Shown here piece by piece: positions 51,790 through 62,200 of a stretch of DNA of 64,000 nucleotides. Position 1 is the first letter of the stretch; each line of letters begins with the position of its first letter. Below the pieces are notes generated by a model, which made no database searches, was not told the origin of the DNA, and worked only from the letters and a program-made list of their open reading frames with translations. The stretch comes from Rhodococcus rhodochrous (GTDB taxonomy: Bacteria; Actinomycetota; Actinomycetes; Mycobacteriales; Mycobacteriaceae), in contig NZ_CP027557.1 of assembly GCF_014854695.1 (NCBI RefSeq), positions 186,001 to 250,000 on the forward strand, read 5' to 3'. A program made the translations under genes and the position numbers.

Positions 51790-52800
51790 ATGCGTTTTGT
51801 CCCGAGGTTGAGGCAGGGCCTTCGACGGCGACTGCTCGGCACCGCCGCCGCAGCTCTGGTCCTCCCCGTGGCTGCCGGCCTCGTCGGAACCACCGCCGCC
51901 GTCGCCGCGCCGGCGCAGGGAGCGTCGGTCTCGCACCGCGCGCCTGCAGGGGGCTTCGAAGAGGTCTTCGTCGAGTCCGACATGGGCCCGATCAAGGTTC
52001 AGATCCAGTGGGCCGCGCGCGGTGGCGACGCGGCGCTCTACATGCTCGACGGCCTTCGCGCTCGGGACGACGCGAACGCCTGGACGTTCGAGACGAACGC
52101 CCTGCAGCAGTTCGCGAACGACAACGTCAGCCTGATCATGCCGGTCGGCGGACAGTCGAGCTTTTACACCGACTGGTACGCGCCGTCCAACCTGAACGGC
52201 CAGGACATCACCTACAAGTGGGAGACGTTCCTGACGGAGCAGCTGCCCGACTACCTCGCCACCCGTGGCGTCTCGCGCAACAACAACGGCATCCTCGGCC
52301 TGTCGATGGGTGGCTCCGCCGCCCTGACCCTGGCCGCCTACCACCGCGACCAGTTCAAGTTCGCGTCGTCGCTGTCCGGCTACCTGAACCTGTCGGCTCC
52401 CGGCATGCGTGAGGCCATCCGCGTGGCGATGCTCGACGCCGGCCGCTTCAACGTCGACTCGATGTGGGGCCCGCCGTGGAGCCCGGCCTGGCTGCGCAAC
52501 GACCCGTTCGTCTTCGCTCCGAAGCTCGAGGGTCTGTCGCTGTACATCTCGGCCGCCAGCGGTCTGCCCGGTGAGCACGACAACCCGCAGGGCTTCGTCG
52601 GCTACTACAACACCGCCAACGGCATGGCGCTCGAGGCGCTGTCCCTCGCCCAGACCCGCGCGTTCCAGATCAAGCTGGCCACGCTCGGCATCCCGGCCAC
52701 CTTCGACTTCCCGGCGCGCGGCACGCACGCATGGAAGTACTGGGAGGATCAGCTGTGGAAGGCACGCCCGCAGATCCTCGAGGCGCTGAACGCGTTCTGA
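51790..52800 (+). CDS. Antigen 85-type mycolyltransferase
   Basis: This secreted esterase-fold enzyme transfers mycolic acids between trehalose monomycolates or onto arabinogalactan. The 336-residue preprotein has a signal peptide (RRRLLGTAAAALVLPVAAGLVGTTAAVAA, cleavage near 45). It has the antigen 85 fold motifs MLDGLRARDDANAW, MPVGGQSSFYTDW, the nucleophile S172 in GILGLSMGGSAA, and His313 in RGTHAWKYW. Length is normal. The ATG at 51790 has AGAGAG about 10 bases upstream. A strong terminator follows, so it is a separate transcription unit from the next mycolyltransferase. Position corresponds to Rv3804c. Confidence 0.95.
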   Translation: MRFVPRLRQGLRRRLLGTAAAALVLPVAAGLVGTTAAVAAPAQGASVSHRAPAGGFEEVFVESDMGPIKVQIQWAARGGDAALYMLDGLRARDDANAWTFETNALQQFANDNVSLIMPVGGQSSFYTDWYAPSNLNGQDITYKWETFLTEQLPDYLATRGVSRNNNGILGLSMGGSAALTLAAYHRDQFKFASSLSGYLNLSAPGMREAIRVAMLDAGRFNVDSMWGPPWSPAWLRNDPFVFAPKLEGLSLYISAASGLPGEHDNPQGFVGYYNTANGMALEALSLAQTRAFQIKLATLGIPATFDFPARGTHAWKYWEDQLWKARPQILEALNAF

Positions 52801-52822
52801 TCTCCGGTACGCACTGCTGGCA

Positions 52823-52864
52823 ACGACGCCGCCCGCTCACCCTCCGGTGAGTGGGCGGCGTCGT
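52823..52864. terminator. Strong hairpin terminator after the first mycolyltransferase gene
   Basis: The 12-bp stem 52823-52834 with 52853-52864 continues through a G-T wobble and CTCAC/GTGAG to a CTCC loop, 22 bases after the stop. It separates the two mycolyltransferase genes. Confidence 0.9.
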
Positions 52865-53058
52865 AACTTTCTGCAACAATTTTCTCACCTGTCACAGCGC
52901 GGCACCCGCGATTCCGAGTGCCGCCGGTGTAGAAACAACATCCGGGACTCCGGTATCCCGAGTCGGCACACCCAGCCGGGGCGCCCTGCCACTGCCGCCG
53001 TCGCGGTCCACCCGAAGCCGCACTTCGGCAGGAAATCCGGCAACGCAGAAAGTGAGCG

Positions 53059-54975
53059 ATGCAGATGCGAACTGAGCTCGAGCACGGTGAGCGACGGACG
53101 GGGCCGAGCAGGAGAGCGGCTCGCGTTGCGGGTGCGCGGAGCAGAAGATCCCGTGCGCTCGCACTGATCGCCGCAGCCCTCGTCGCGCCCGTCGCCGCAG
53201 GTCTGACCACTGTCTCGGTGGCCACAGCCGATCCGCTCATCGCCCAGTCCGGCCCGACGAGCACCGCCGGTGCGACCGTCCGCTCCGTCGACTGGCTCAC
53301 CGATCGTCGTGTCGCCCTGTGGATCGATTCGCCGTCGATGGGGACGCCGATCCAGGTGCAGCTGCTGCTCGCGCGCGACTGGAACAGCAAGCCCGACGCG
53401 AAGTTCCCGTCGGTGTTCATGCTCGACGGCATGCGCGCGCGCGACGACGAGAACGGGTGGACGCTCGAGACCGACGCGGAAGCCTTCTTCGCCGACAAGA
53501 ACGTCAACGTCGTGCTGCCGGTGGGTGGCCAGTCGAGCTTCTACTCCGACTGGATCGACCAGAACAACGGACAGAACTACAAGTGGGAGACCTTCCTGAC
53601 GAAGGAACTTCCCCCACTCCTCGAGCGCGACTGGCGTACCACCGACAAGCGTGGCGTCGTCGGGCTGTCGATGGGCGGTACCGCCGCGATGTTCCTGCCC
53701 GCCCGCAATCCGGGCTTCGCGCAGTTCGCGGCGTCGCTGTCCGGCATCCTCACCACGACCACCCTCGGCATGCCCGAGGCCATCCACTACGCGATGCAGG
53801 ACGCCGGCGGTTTCGATTCCGAGGCGATGTGGGGTGCGCCCGGCTCCGAGGGCTGGGAGTCGCACGATCCGTACCTGCTCGCCGACAAGCTCAAGGGTGT
53901 GAGCCTGTACGTCTCGAGCGGCAGCGGCACCACCGGCCCGTACGACGATCCGTCGGGCATCCCCGGTGTCAGCACCAACTACGCCGGCATGGGCCTCGAG
54001 ATCCTCTCGCGCCTCACTTCGCAGGCGTTCGCGACGAAGCTCAAGAAGCAGGGCATCCCCGCGCAGATCGTGTACCGGCCGTCGGGCACCCACACGTGGA
54101 AGTACTGGGAGTTCGAACTGCACCAGTTGTGGCCGCAGCTCGCCAACACCCTCGGGGTCGGTGTCGAGAAGCCCGAGTGCAATCCGACCGGTGCCTTCGG
54201 TGACGTCGCGAACGCGAACGCCTGGCTCGGTGACTGCCTCACCTCCGAATACGACGTCGCAGGCGGCAAGGTGCAGGACTTCCGCTTCGGCCGTGTCTTC
54301 TCGTCCGACGGCACGACGGTGCCGGTCGCGGGTGCGATCGGCGGCGCCTACCAGGGTGTCGGCGGTCCGGCCGGGCAGCTCGGCTATCCGACCACCGAGG
54401 AACGCGTAGCTCCCGACGGACGCGGACGGTTCAACCACTTCCGGAACGGCGCGATCTACTGGACGCCCGAGCACGGCGCCCACGCGGTCCGCGGCAAGAT
54501 CTTCGAGGAATGGAAGAACCAGGGCTGGGAGGGCGGCCCCCTCGGCTACCCGATCCTCGACGAGGCGGCGACCCCCGACGGTCGCGGCGCGGTCCAGGGC
54601 TTCGAAATCGGCGCCATGTACTGGAGCGAGGACACCGGTGCCCACGGGGTACAGGGCATGATCCTCGACAAGTACTCCCAGCTCGGCTACGAGACGGGTG
54701 TCCTGGGCTACCCGACGACCAGTGAGCAGCCCGCCGGGCGCGACGGTCGCTTCAACGAATTCCAGCACGGCCACATCTACTGGAGCCCGCTCACCGGCGC
54801 CTGGCCGGTCCGCGGCAAGATCCTCGAGGCATGGCTCGCCGAGAAGGGTGCCGAAGGACGTCTGGGTCTGCCGATCAGCGACGAGTTCCCGGCCGCCGAC
54901 GGCAAGGGTGTCCAGCAGAACTTCCAGAACGGCTTCATCACGCTCGACGGCGACGAGGTGAAGCTGCAGCCGTAA
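53059..54975 (+). CDS. Mycolyltransferase with C-terminal LGFP repeats
   Basis: This 638-residue protein has an N-terminal signal (SRALALIAAALVAPVAAGLTTV), an antigen 85 domain (about 70-370) with MLDGMRARDDENGW, nucleophile S204 in GLSMGGTAAM and His345 in PSGTHTWKYW, and a C-terminal array of LGFP repeats (about 385-635). The repeat motifs are visible as QLGYPTTEE, PLGYPILDE, VLGYPTTSE and RLGLPISDE, each followed by a GRF/GAV-type strand and a YW segment. LGFP repeats anchor the enzyme to the cell wall. This is the PS1/cmytA-like type of corynebacteria and rhodococci, absent from M. tuberculosis, supporting a rhodococcal origin. Confidence 0.94.
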   Translation: MQMRTELEHGERRTGPSRRAARVAGARSRRSRALALIAAALVAPVAAGLTTVSVATADPLIAQSGPTSTAGATVRSVDWLTDRRVALWIDSPSMGTPIQVQLLLARDWNSKPDAKFPSVFMLDGMRARDDENGWTLETDAEAFFADKNVNVVLPVGGQSSFYSDWIDQNNGQNYKWETFLTKELPPLLERDWRTTDKRGVVGLSMGGTAAMFLPARNPGFAQFAASLSGILTTTTLGMPEAIHYAMQDAGGFDSEAMWGAPGSEGWESHDPYLLADKLKGVSLYVSSGSGTTGPYDDPSGIPGVSTNYAGMGLEILSRLTSQAFATKLKKQGIPAQIVYRPSGTHTWKYWEFELHQLWPQLANTLGVGVEKPECNPTGAFGDVANANAWLGDCLTSEYDVAGGKVQDFRFGRVFSSDGTTVPVAGAIGGAYQGVGGPAGQLGYPTTEERVAPDGRGRFNHFRNGAIYWTPEHGAHAVRGKIFEEWKNQGWEGGPLGYPILDEAATPDGRGAVQGFEIGAMYWSEDTGAHGVQGMILDKYSQLGYETGVLGYPTTSEQPAGRDGRFNEFQHGHIYWSPLTGAWPVRGKILEAWLAEKGAEGRLGLPISDEFPAADGKGVQQNFQNGFITLDGDEVKLQP

Positions 54976-55108
54976 CCGAACGACAGCAGGGTCGGCCCGT
55001 GTGAACCGGGGGAGGCGGGACGCTCCTACCGGCCGCACGGGCCGCTCTGTAGCCTGGGGCGCATCTGACCAAGTTCGACCGACATCCCGGATGTGAGGAC
55101 CCCACCAC

Positions 55109-55681
55109 ATGCCTTCACGGACCCGCTCGCGCTCGACCCGAGTCCTCGGCGCCCTCGCCGCGGCACTGACCGCCACGGCCGTTCTCTCCGCATGCGGAAG
55201 CGACGACTCCACCGCGACGAACACGCCGACCACGTCTGCCGCCACGGAGACCTCGACGTCGACATCGACCTCCGCGGCCGAGACGTCCCCCGGCGCCGCC
55301 GGGGCCGAGACCACGGGCGAGACCGAGACGAGCGAGGCGTCCCCGGCTCCGTCCTCGCCCGCTGCCGGAGACGACGATGCCGGAGAGGACACGGGAGCCG
55401 GCACGGGCGCGGCACCCGCTCCCACGCCCGGCGCACAGGCCTTCCTCGACGGCCTCCGCGCCGAGGGTGTCGAGCCCAGCGACGAGACCGGCGCGGTGAA
55501 CATCGCCGACTACATCTGCAGCGCCCAGGCGCAGGGCGGGTCGCCGGAGGAGATCAAGGTGTTCGTGACCGCGCTCGTGGGTAGTGATGCTGCAGCCGGT
55601 GGTGTCGAATTGTCGGAGGAGCAGGCCTCCTCGACGGCCGACACGTACATCGCCGTCGCCGGCGAGACGTACTGCAACTAG
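55109..55681 (+). CDS. DUF732 lipoprotein
   Basis: This 190-residue protein has a lipoprotein signal (LGALAAALTATAVLSACGS; lipobox LSAC). A long low-complexity Ser/Thr/Glu/Ala spacer follows (about 35-110), then a C-terminal DUF732 domain beginning FLDGLRAEGVEPSDE and ending with a Cys pair region (YICSAQA, ETYCN) likely to form a disulphide. DUF732 proteins are small secreted proteins of mycolic-acid bacteria of unknown function. It is anchored outside the membrane. It lies between the LGFP mycolyltransferase and the cutinase-like gene, which starts 20 bases after its stop. A -10-like TAGCCT lies about 55 bases upstream. Confidence 0.9.
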   Translation: MPSRTRSRSTRVLGALAAALTATAVLSACGSDDSTATNTPTTSAATETSTSTSTSAAETSPGAAGAETTGETETSEASPAPSSPAAGDDDAGEDTGAGTGAAPAPTPGAQAFLDGLRAEGVEPSDETGAVNIADYICSAQAQGGSPEEIKVFVTALVGSDAAAGGVELSEEQASSTADTYIAVAGETYCN

Positions 55682-55701
55682 GGAACGCGGGGACAGCACG
55701 A

Positions 55702-56661
55702 ATGGTCAGGACGAAGCAGCGTCGCGGACGCAGGATCGTGGTCGTGGGGGCGCTGCTCGTCCTGGCGATCGTGCTGGTGCTCTGGTACATGCTCGCGGGG
55801 CGGCTGGACATCCCGTCACCGATTCCCACCCCGCCGGGGCCGGAGGAGCCGCAGTCGCAGCCGGCCTCGTGCCCCGACGTGCAGGTCGTCGCGGTGCCGG
55901 GCACCTGGGAGTCCGCGGTGGGCGACGATCCGTACGCCCCGGCCGCGAACCCGTACTCGCTCATGCTCAACGTGACGAGGCCGTTGCAGGAGCGTTTCGA
56001 CGCCCAGCGCGCCGACGTCTACACGGTGCCGTACGTCGCGCAGTTCTCGAACCCCATCGCGATCCCGCCGGACGGCCAGCAGTCCTACAACAACAGCCGC
56101 AGCGAGGGATTCGCGGCCACCACCGACATCCTCGCGCGACGCTCGGCCGAGTGCCCGCTGACCACCTACGTGCTCACCGGCTTCTCGCAGGGCGCTGTGA
56201 TCGTGGGCGACGTCGCCGCGCAGATCGGTGCCGGCAACGGCCCGGTCCCCGCCGACCGGGTGCTCGGTGTCGCGCTCGTCGCCGACGGTCGCCGCGACGG
56301 GGTCTCGGGCACCGACATCGGTGCGCCCGTCGCCGGAGTGGGCGCCGAACTGTCGCTCGACGGCCTGCGGTTGCCGGGGATCACGATGACCGGCGCGCGT
56401 CCCGGTGGCTTCGGGGAGCTCGACGACCGCACGATCCAGATCTGCGCACCCACCGACAGCATCTGCGACGCGCCGCCGAACGCGCTGAATCCCGCCAACT
56501 GGATGTCGGCCGCTCCGCGTCTGCTCGAGTACGTCAACAACCCGATCCACGCGATGTACAACACTTACGTCGTGGACGAGAACGGCACGACCGCGACGCA
56601 GTGGATCGCGAACTGGGCGGCGGAGAAGATCGACGCCGCACCGGAACCCGCAGAAGAATGA
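55702..56661 (+). CDS. Cutinase-like serine esterase (Rv3802 type)
   Basis: This 319-residue protein has one N-terminal membrane segment (IVVVGALLVLAIVLVLWYMLAG) and a cutinase-fold domain. The latter has VVAVPGTWESAVGD, the nucleophile S162 in LTGFSQGAVIVGD, a catalytic Asp near QICAPTDSICD, and His in NNPIHAMY. The four cysteines match the cutinase-family disulphides. In mycobacteria the counterpart Rv3802c is an essential envelope phospholipase/thioesterase tied to mycolate synthesis. It is followed by a long spacer before fadD32. The start ATG has only a weak Shine-Dalgarno. Confidence 0.92.
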   Translation: MVRTKQRRGRRIVVVGALLVLAIVLVLWYMLAGRLDIPSPIPTPPGPEEPQSQPASCPDVQVVAVPGTWESAVGDDPYAPAANPYSLMLNVTRPLQERFDAQRADVYTVPYVAQFSNPIAIPPDGQQSYNNSRSEGFAATTDILARRSAECPLTTYVLTGFSQGAVIVGDVAAQIGAGNGPVPADRVLGVALVADGRRDGVSGTDIGAPVAGVGAELSLDGLRLPGITMTGARPGGFGELDDRTIQICAPTDSICDAPPNALNPANWMSAAPRLLEYVNNPIHAMYNTYVVDENGTTATQWIANWAAEKIDAAPEPAEE

Positions 56662-57345
56662 GGTGCGGCCGTCGCTACACGCGGGGGCGGTTCGGGTCCG
56701 AGTGAACCCTCCCACATATTACTCGCCGGTAGTGTCCGATCTCACCACCCGGTACACTCGAAAGACGGGCTGCCTTTAGACTCATCCCTCGGCTGCGTGC
56801 CCGGCCGTCCGGGATCGTGGCGCACGACGACTGCCACAGGAGAAGAGGTTCATGGTGCCAGCGACGGCACGGCGAACGGCCGGCGCCCTCCGGGGGCGTA
56901 GCGACGGCCCGCGACCGGGAATGATCCTTGTCACGAGCTCTCGCGTCGGTCGGGCGTACGTACCGGGGCGCCGATCCTGGGCAGCAGAGGACGGCGGGTT
57001 GCATCGTCGGCTGGTGCCGGCGTCGAAAAACCGTCGCACACAATCGGATCGTGTGCTCTTCTCCTTCGACGGGCGCGGAATGTGTGTGTGAAGACGACCA
57101 TGTCGTATCTTTGTGTTTCCCGTGTGCGAGGGGAAGCGTTCCTCCCGGCGACCGCACTTTGCGAGGGTGCGCGTGATGCCGATCTGTAACATATTCGTGA
57201 TCTGGGGTCGATGGACACGTTCGAGGAACGGACCGCCGGAAGCCGTGGGGGGCGGTATCGGTACGACGATCCGCCGGCGCGGAGGAAAAGTTAGTGGCGC
57301 AACCATGTCGAGTGGTTGTGGGATCGCTTCGACAGGGAGAAGGAA
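56662..57345. other. 684-base spacer upstream of fadD32
   Basis: This is the longest stretch without a convincing gene. It contains no obvious repeat or large hairpin. A 79-codon reading frame (56852-57091) with a fine Shine-Dalgarno lies in it and is listed separately. Nearer fadD32 the sequence TAACATATTCG (57187-57197) is unusually AT-rich and may belong to the fadD32 promoter, leaving a leader of about 140 bases. Confidence 0.5.
56852..57091 (+). CDS. Doubtful small reading frame upstream of fadD32
   Basis: A 79-codon frame starting at ATG 56852 is preceded by AGGAGAAGAGG 3 bases upstream, a very good ribosome binding site. The predicted peptide is rich in Arg and Ser and shows no recognisable domain, signal or membrane segment. 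It could be a leader peptide controlling fadD32-pks13, or chance. Its composition is what a random frame in GC-rich DNA would give, so I rate it low. Confidence 0.2.
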   Translation: MVPATARRTAGALRGRSDGPRPGMILVTSSRVGRAYVPGRRSWAAEDGGLHRRLVPASKNRRTQSDRVLFSFDGRGMCV

Positions 57346-59235
57346 TTGAGCGTCGGGTTCGAAGAGTTCATCGATGAGAACGGGCGGATCAGGCTGCCGG
57401 AAGGGCAGACCCTGCTCGATCACCTCGAGGGGAACTTCGCTTCAAACGGTGACGACCTCGCCTACCGGTACATCGACTACTCGCGGGAACGCGACGGCGA
57501 GGTGCACGAGCTGACCTGGGATCAGTTCGGTGTGCGCATCAAGGCCATCGCCGCGCGCCTGCAGCAGGTCACCGCTCCCGGCGACCGTGTCGCGATCCTC
57601 GCTCCGCAGGGCCTCGACTACGTCGTGTCCTTCTTCGCCGCGATCTACGCCGGTACCATCGCCGTGCCGCTGTTCGATCCCGATGAGCCCGGCCACACCG
57701 ATCGTCTGCACGCCGTTCTCGGCGACTGCACCCCCAGCGCGATCCTCACCGCCACCTCGTCCGCGGCCGGCGTGCGGCAGTTCTTCCGCCCGCTCCCCGC
57801 TGCGCAGCGTCCCCGCGTGATCGCCGTCGACGCCATCCCCGACTCGGTCGCCGAGTCCTGGAACCGGCCGCCCATCGGCACCGACGACATCGCGTACCTG
57901 CAGTACACCTCCGGCTCGACCCGCGTTCCCGCCGGCGTCGAGATCACCCACCGCTCGGTGCTCACCAACGTCATCCAGATGGCCGACTCGATCGAGCTCA
58001 ACGAGTCGTCGCGCGGCGTGACCTGGCTGCCGCTGTTCCACGACATGGGCCTGCTCACGGTGATCCTGCCCGCGGTCGGCGGCAAGTACATCACCATCAT
58101 GAGCCCGCGCGCCTTCGTGGCCCGGCCGAGCCGCTGGATCCGCGAGCTCGCCGCCGTCTCCGACGGTGCCGGCACCTTCGCCGCCGCCCCGAACTTCGCG
58201 TTCGAGCATGCTGCGGCACGCGCGGTCCCCAAGCCCGGCGAAGAACTCGACCTGAGCAACGTCATCGGCCTGATCAACGGCAGCGAGCCGGTCACCACGT
58301 CGTCGATGCGCAAGTTCAACGAGGCCTTCGGCCCCTACGGTCTGCCCCGCACGGCGATCAAGCCGTCCTACGGCATGGCCGAGGCCACCCTGTTCGTCTC
58401 CTCCACCCGTCACAGCGACGAGGCGAAGGTCATCTACGTCGACCGCACCGCACTCAACGCGGGCCGGGTCGTGCGCGTCGAGCCCGACGCCGAGAACGCC
58501 ATCCCGCAGGTCTCCTGCGGTTACGTCGCGCGCAGCCAGTGGGCCGCGATCGTCGACGCCGAGACCGGCACCGAGATGCCCGACGAGCAGGTCGGCGAGA
58601 TCTGGCTGCACGGCGAGAACATGGGCATCGGCTACTGGGGTCGCAAGGAAGAGACCGACAACACCTTCCACAACCGCATCACCAAGCGCCTGGCCGAGGG
58701 CAGCCACGCCGAGGGCACCCCGGACGACAGCAAGTGGCTGCGCACCGGCGACTACGGCGTCTACATCGACGGTGAGCTCTACATCACCGGTCGCGTCAAG
58801 GACCTCGTGATCGTCGACGGCCGCAACCACTACCCGCAGGACCTCGAGTTCTCGGCGCAGGAGGCCAGCTCCGCGCTGCGCCCCGGCTTCGTCGCAGCCT
58901 TCGCGGTGCCGGCCAACCAGCTGCCGCGCGAGGTGTTCGACAACGACGCCTCCGGCCTGCAGTTCGATGCCGACGATTCGTCGGAGCAGCTCGTGATCGT
59001 CGCCGAGCGCGCTCCCGGCGCCGGCAAGGCCGATCCGCAGCCGATCGCCGACGCGGTGCGTGCCGCGATCTCGTCCCGGCACGGTGTCACCGCCCGCGAC
59101 GTGCTGCTCGTGCCGGCCGGTTCCATCCCCCGTACGTCCAGCGGAAAGATCGCGCGTCGGGCGTGCAAGACCGCATATGTCGAGGGAACGCTGCGCGGTG
59201 GTTACCAGCAGCAGGCCTTCCCGGACAGCGTGTAA
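57346..59235 (+). CDS. fadD32: Fatty acyl-AMP ligase FadD32
   Basis: This 629-residue adenylating enzyme activates the meromycolic chain as acyl-AMP and loads it on the N-terminal ACP of Pks13. It shows [19 protein letters not shown], the phosphate-binding loop [19 protein letters not shown] (from Gln186), [50 protein letters not shown] and the catalytic Lys601 in [15 protein letters not shown] at 57346 is selected because GGGAG lies 6 bases upstream. A second in-frame TTG at 57316 would add ten residues. The FAAL class is supported by the synteny with pks13, 38 bases downstream. Confidence 0.95.
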   Translation: MSVGFEEFIDENGRIRLPEGQTLLDHLEGNFASNGDDLAYRYIDYSRERDGEVHELTWDQFGVRIKAIAARLQQVTAPGDRVAILAPQGLDYVVSFFAAIYAGTIAVPLFDPDEPGHTDRLHAVLGDCTPSAILTATSSAAGVRQFFRPLPAAQRPRVIAVDAIPDSVAESWNRPPIGTDDIAYLQYTSGSTRVPAGVEITHRSVLTNVIQMADSIELNESSRGVTWLPLFHDMGLLTVILPAVGGKYITIMSPRAFVARPSRWIRELAAVSDGAGTFAAAPNFAFEHAAARAVPKPGEELDLSNVIGLINGSEPVTTSSMRKFNEAFGPYGLPRTAIKPSYGMAEATLFVSSTRHSDEAKVIYVDRTALNAGRVVRVEPDAENAIPQVSCGYVARSQWAAIVDAETGTEMPDEQVGEIWLHGENMGIGYWGRKEETDNTFHNRITKRLAEGSHAEGTPDDSKWLRTGDYGVYIDGELYITGRVKDLVIVDGRNHYPQDLEFSAQEASSALRPGFVAAFAVPANQLPREVFDNDASGLQFDADDSSEQLVIVAERAPGAGKADPQPIADAVRAAISSRHGVTARDVLLVPAGSIPRTSSGKIARRACKTAYVEGTLRGGYQQQAFPDSV

Positions 59236-59273
59236 GAACGAATGTCCTCTTTCCCGGGTAGCGTGGTGGGTTG

Positions 59274-62200
59274 ATGTCTGACACTGAAATGACGGTTGCG
59301 CAGCTGCGCGAATGGCTGCGCAACTGGATCGCCGACGCGACCGGACAGCCGGTCTCCCAGATCTCGGACGATCGTCCGATGGAGGAGTTCGGACTGTCCT
59401 CCCGGGACGCCGTCGCCATGGCGGGCGAGATCGAGGAACTCCTCGGTGTCACCCTCAACGCGACGATCGCCTACCAGCACCCGACGATCGCGTCGCTCGC
59501 GACGCGCATCATCGAAGGTGAGCCCGAGGCACCCGCCGAGGACGACTCCGCCCTGTACACGGTCGGTGCCGCGGCGGGTTCGAAGGACGTCGCCATCGTC
59601 GGTCTGTCCACCCGTTTGCCGGGCCACGTCGACACCCCCGAACAGATGTGGGAGCTGCTCGCGTCCGGACGCGACGGCATCTCCGATCTGCCCGAGGGCC
59701 GCTGGTCGGAGTTCGAGAACGACCCCGCCGTGTGGGAGTCGATCCGCAACGCCAACACCAGGGGCGGCTACCTCGACGACGTGAAGGGCTTCGACGCCGA
59801 GTTCTTCGCGATGTCGCCGCGCGAGGTCGAGATGGTCGACCCGCAGCAGCGCCTCGCGCTGGAGCTGACCTGGGAAGCACTCGAGCATGCGCACATCCCG
59901 CCGAGCGACCTCAAGGGCGGCTCGGTCGGTGTGTTCATCGGCAGCTCGGCCAGCGACTACATGCTCCTCGCGGTCGGCGATCCGTCCGCAGCGCATCCCT
60001 ACGCGCTCACCGGCACCTCCACCGCGGTCATCGCCAACCGCGTGTCGTACTTCTACGACTTCCACGGCCCGTCCGTCACGCTCGACACGGCGTGCTCGTC
60101 GTCGCTGGTCGCCGTGCACCAGGCCGTGCGCGCACTGCGCAACGGCGAAGCCGACGTCGCCCTCGCCGGTGGCGTCAACATGCTGCTCGCCCCGGCCGGC
60201 ACCCTCGGCTTCGACGAACTCGGCGTCATGGCACCCGACGGCCGCATCAAGGCGTTTTCCGCCGACGCCGACGGCATGATCCGCGCCGAGGGTGGCGGTC
60301 TCGTCGTGCTCAAGCGTCTCGAGGACGCCGAGCGCGACGGCGACGACATCCTCGCGGTGATCGCCGGTTCGGCCGTCAACCAGGACGGCCGCTCCAACGG
60401 TCTGGCCGCTCCCAACCCCGAAGCGCAGGTCGACGTGCTGCGCCGCGCCTACCGCGACGCGCAGATCCTGCCGTCCGGTGTCGACTACATCGAGGCGCAC
60501 GGCACCGGCACGGTGCTCGGCGACCCGATCGAGGCCGACGCGCTCGGCCGTGTCGTCGGTCGTGGGCGTGAGGACGACAAGCCGGTCCTGCTCGGTTCGG
60601 CCAAGACCAACTTCGGTCACCTCGAGTCCGCCGCCGGTGCGGCCGGTCTCATCAAGGTCGTTCTCGCGATGCAGAACGATCAGCTTCCGCCGACGCTCAA
60701 CTACACCGCGCCCAACCCGTACATCCCGTTCGACAGCGCGCACCTGAAGGTCATCCCCGAGGGTGCGAAGTGGCCGCGCTACACCGGTCGCGCTGTCGCC
60801 GGTGTGTCCGGATTCGGTTTCGGTGGCACGAACGCGCACGTCGTCGTGCGCGAGTACACCGGCCCCGAGGGGCTCGAAGCGTCCGAGGCCGAGGTCGAGG
60901 TCCTGCCGGAGGAGATTCCCGCCGCCGCGGAGACCACCGAGCAGGCCCGTGAGCTGCCCGTCCTGCTCGCCGTCTCCGCTGCGATGCCGTCGCGTCGCCG
61001 CCGTGCCGCCGCAGATCTTGCCGACTGGCTCGAGACCGAGAAGGGCAGCACGACGCCGCTCGCCGACGTCGCCCGCACGCTCGCTCGTCGCAACCACGGC
61101 CGGTCCCGCGCGATCGTCGTGGCGAGCAACCACGGTGAGGCGATCGCCGGTCTGCGTGCCGTCGCCGCCGGCAAGCCCGCGCAGGGCGTGTTCACCGCCG
61201 ACGCTCCCGCCTCCAAGGGCGCGGTGTGGGTGCTGTCCGGCTTCGGTGCCCAGCACCGCAAGATGGCCAAGCAGCTGTACCTGGAGAACCCGGTCTTCGC
61301 GGCGGCCGTCGACGAGGTCGACGAGCTGATCTACGACGAGTCGGGCTACTCCATGAAGGAGAAGTTCCTCGACGACGCGCAGGACTACGACGTCGAGACC
61401 GCGCAGGTCGGCATCTTCACGATCCAGATCGGTCTCGCCGCGCTGCTGCGCCACCACGGCGCCGAGCCCGCCGCGGTCGTCGGTCACTCGATGGGTGAGG
61501 CCGCCGGTGCCTACATCTCGGGCGGACTCTCGCTCGAGGACGCCGTGCGCGTCATCTGCTCGCGCTCGCGTCTGATGGGTGAGGCCGAATCCGGCCTGAC
61601 CGGCGACGACATCCGCCTCATGGCGCTCGTCGAGTACAGCGCCGCCGAGATCACCGACGTGCTGCCCGACTTCCCGCAGCTCGAGGTCTGCGTCTATGCG
61701 GCGCCGACGCACACCGTCATCGGTGGCCCGCAGGAACAGGTCAACGCGATCGTCGCGCGTGCCGAGGCCGAGGAGAAGTTCGCCCGGGTCCTGCAGACCA
61801 AGGGTGCGAGCCACACCTCGCAGGTCGATCCGATCCTCGGCGAGCTCGCGGCCGAGCTCGCCGGCATCGAACCGCACCGCCTGAAGGTCGACCTGTACTC
61901 GTCGGTCGACCAGGAGACGCTCTACCGCGCAGGTCACGACGGCATCCACGACGTCGAGTACTGGACCAAGGGCATGCGCCACAGCGTGTACTTCACGCAG
62001 GCGATCCGGCAGGCCCTGTCCGACGGGCACACCACCTTCGTCGAGCTCAACGCCAACCCCGCGACGCTCATGTCGGTCGCGGCGACGGCCTTCGACGCCG
62101 GTGTGCAGGACGGCCAGTTCATCCAGACGCTCAAGCGCAAGGAGGACGAGTCCCTCGGGGTGCTGACCGCCCTCGCGCAGCTGTACGTGCACGGGCAGTC

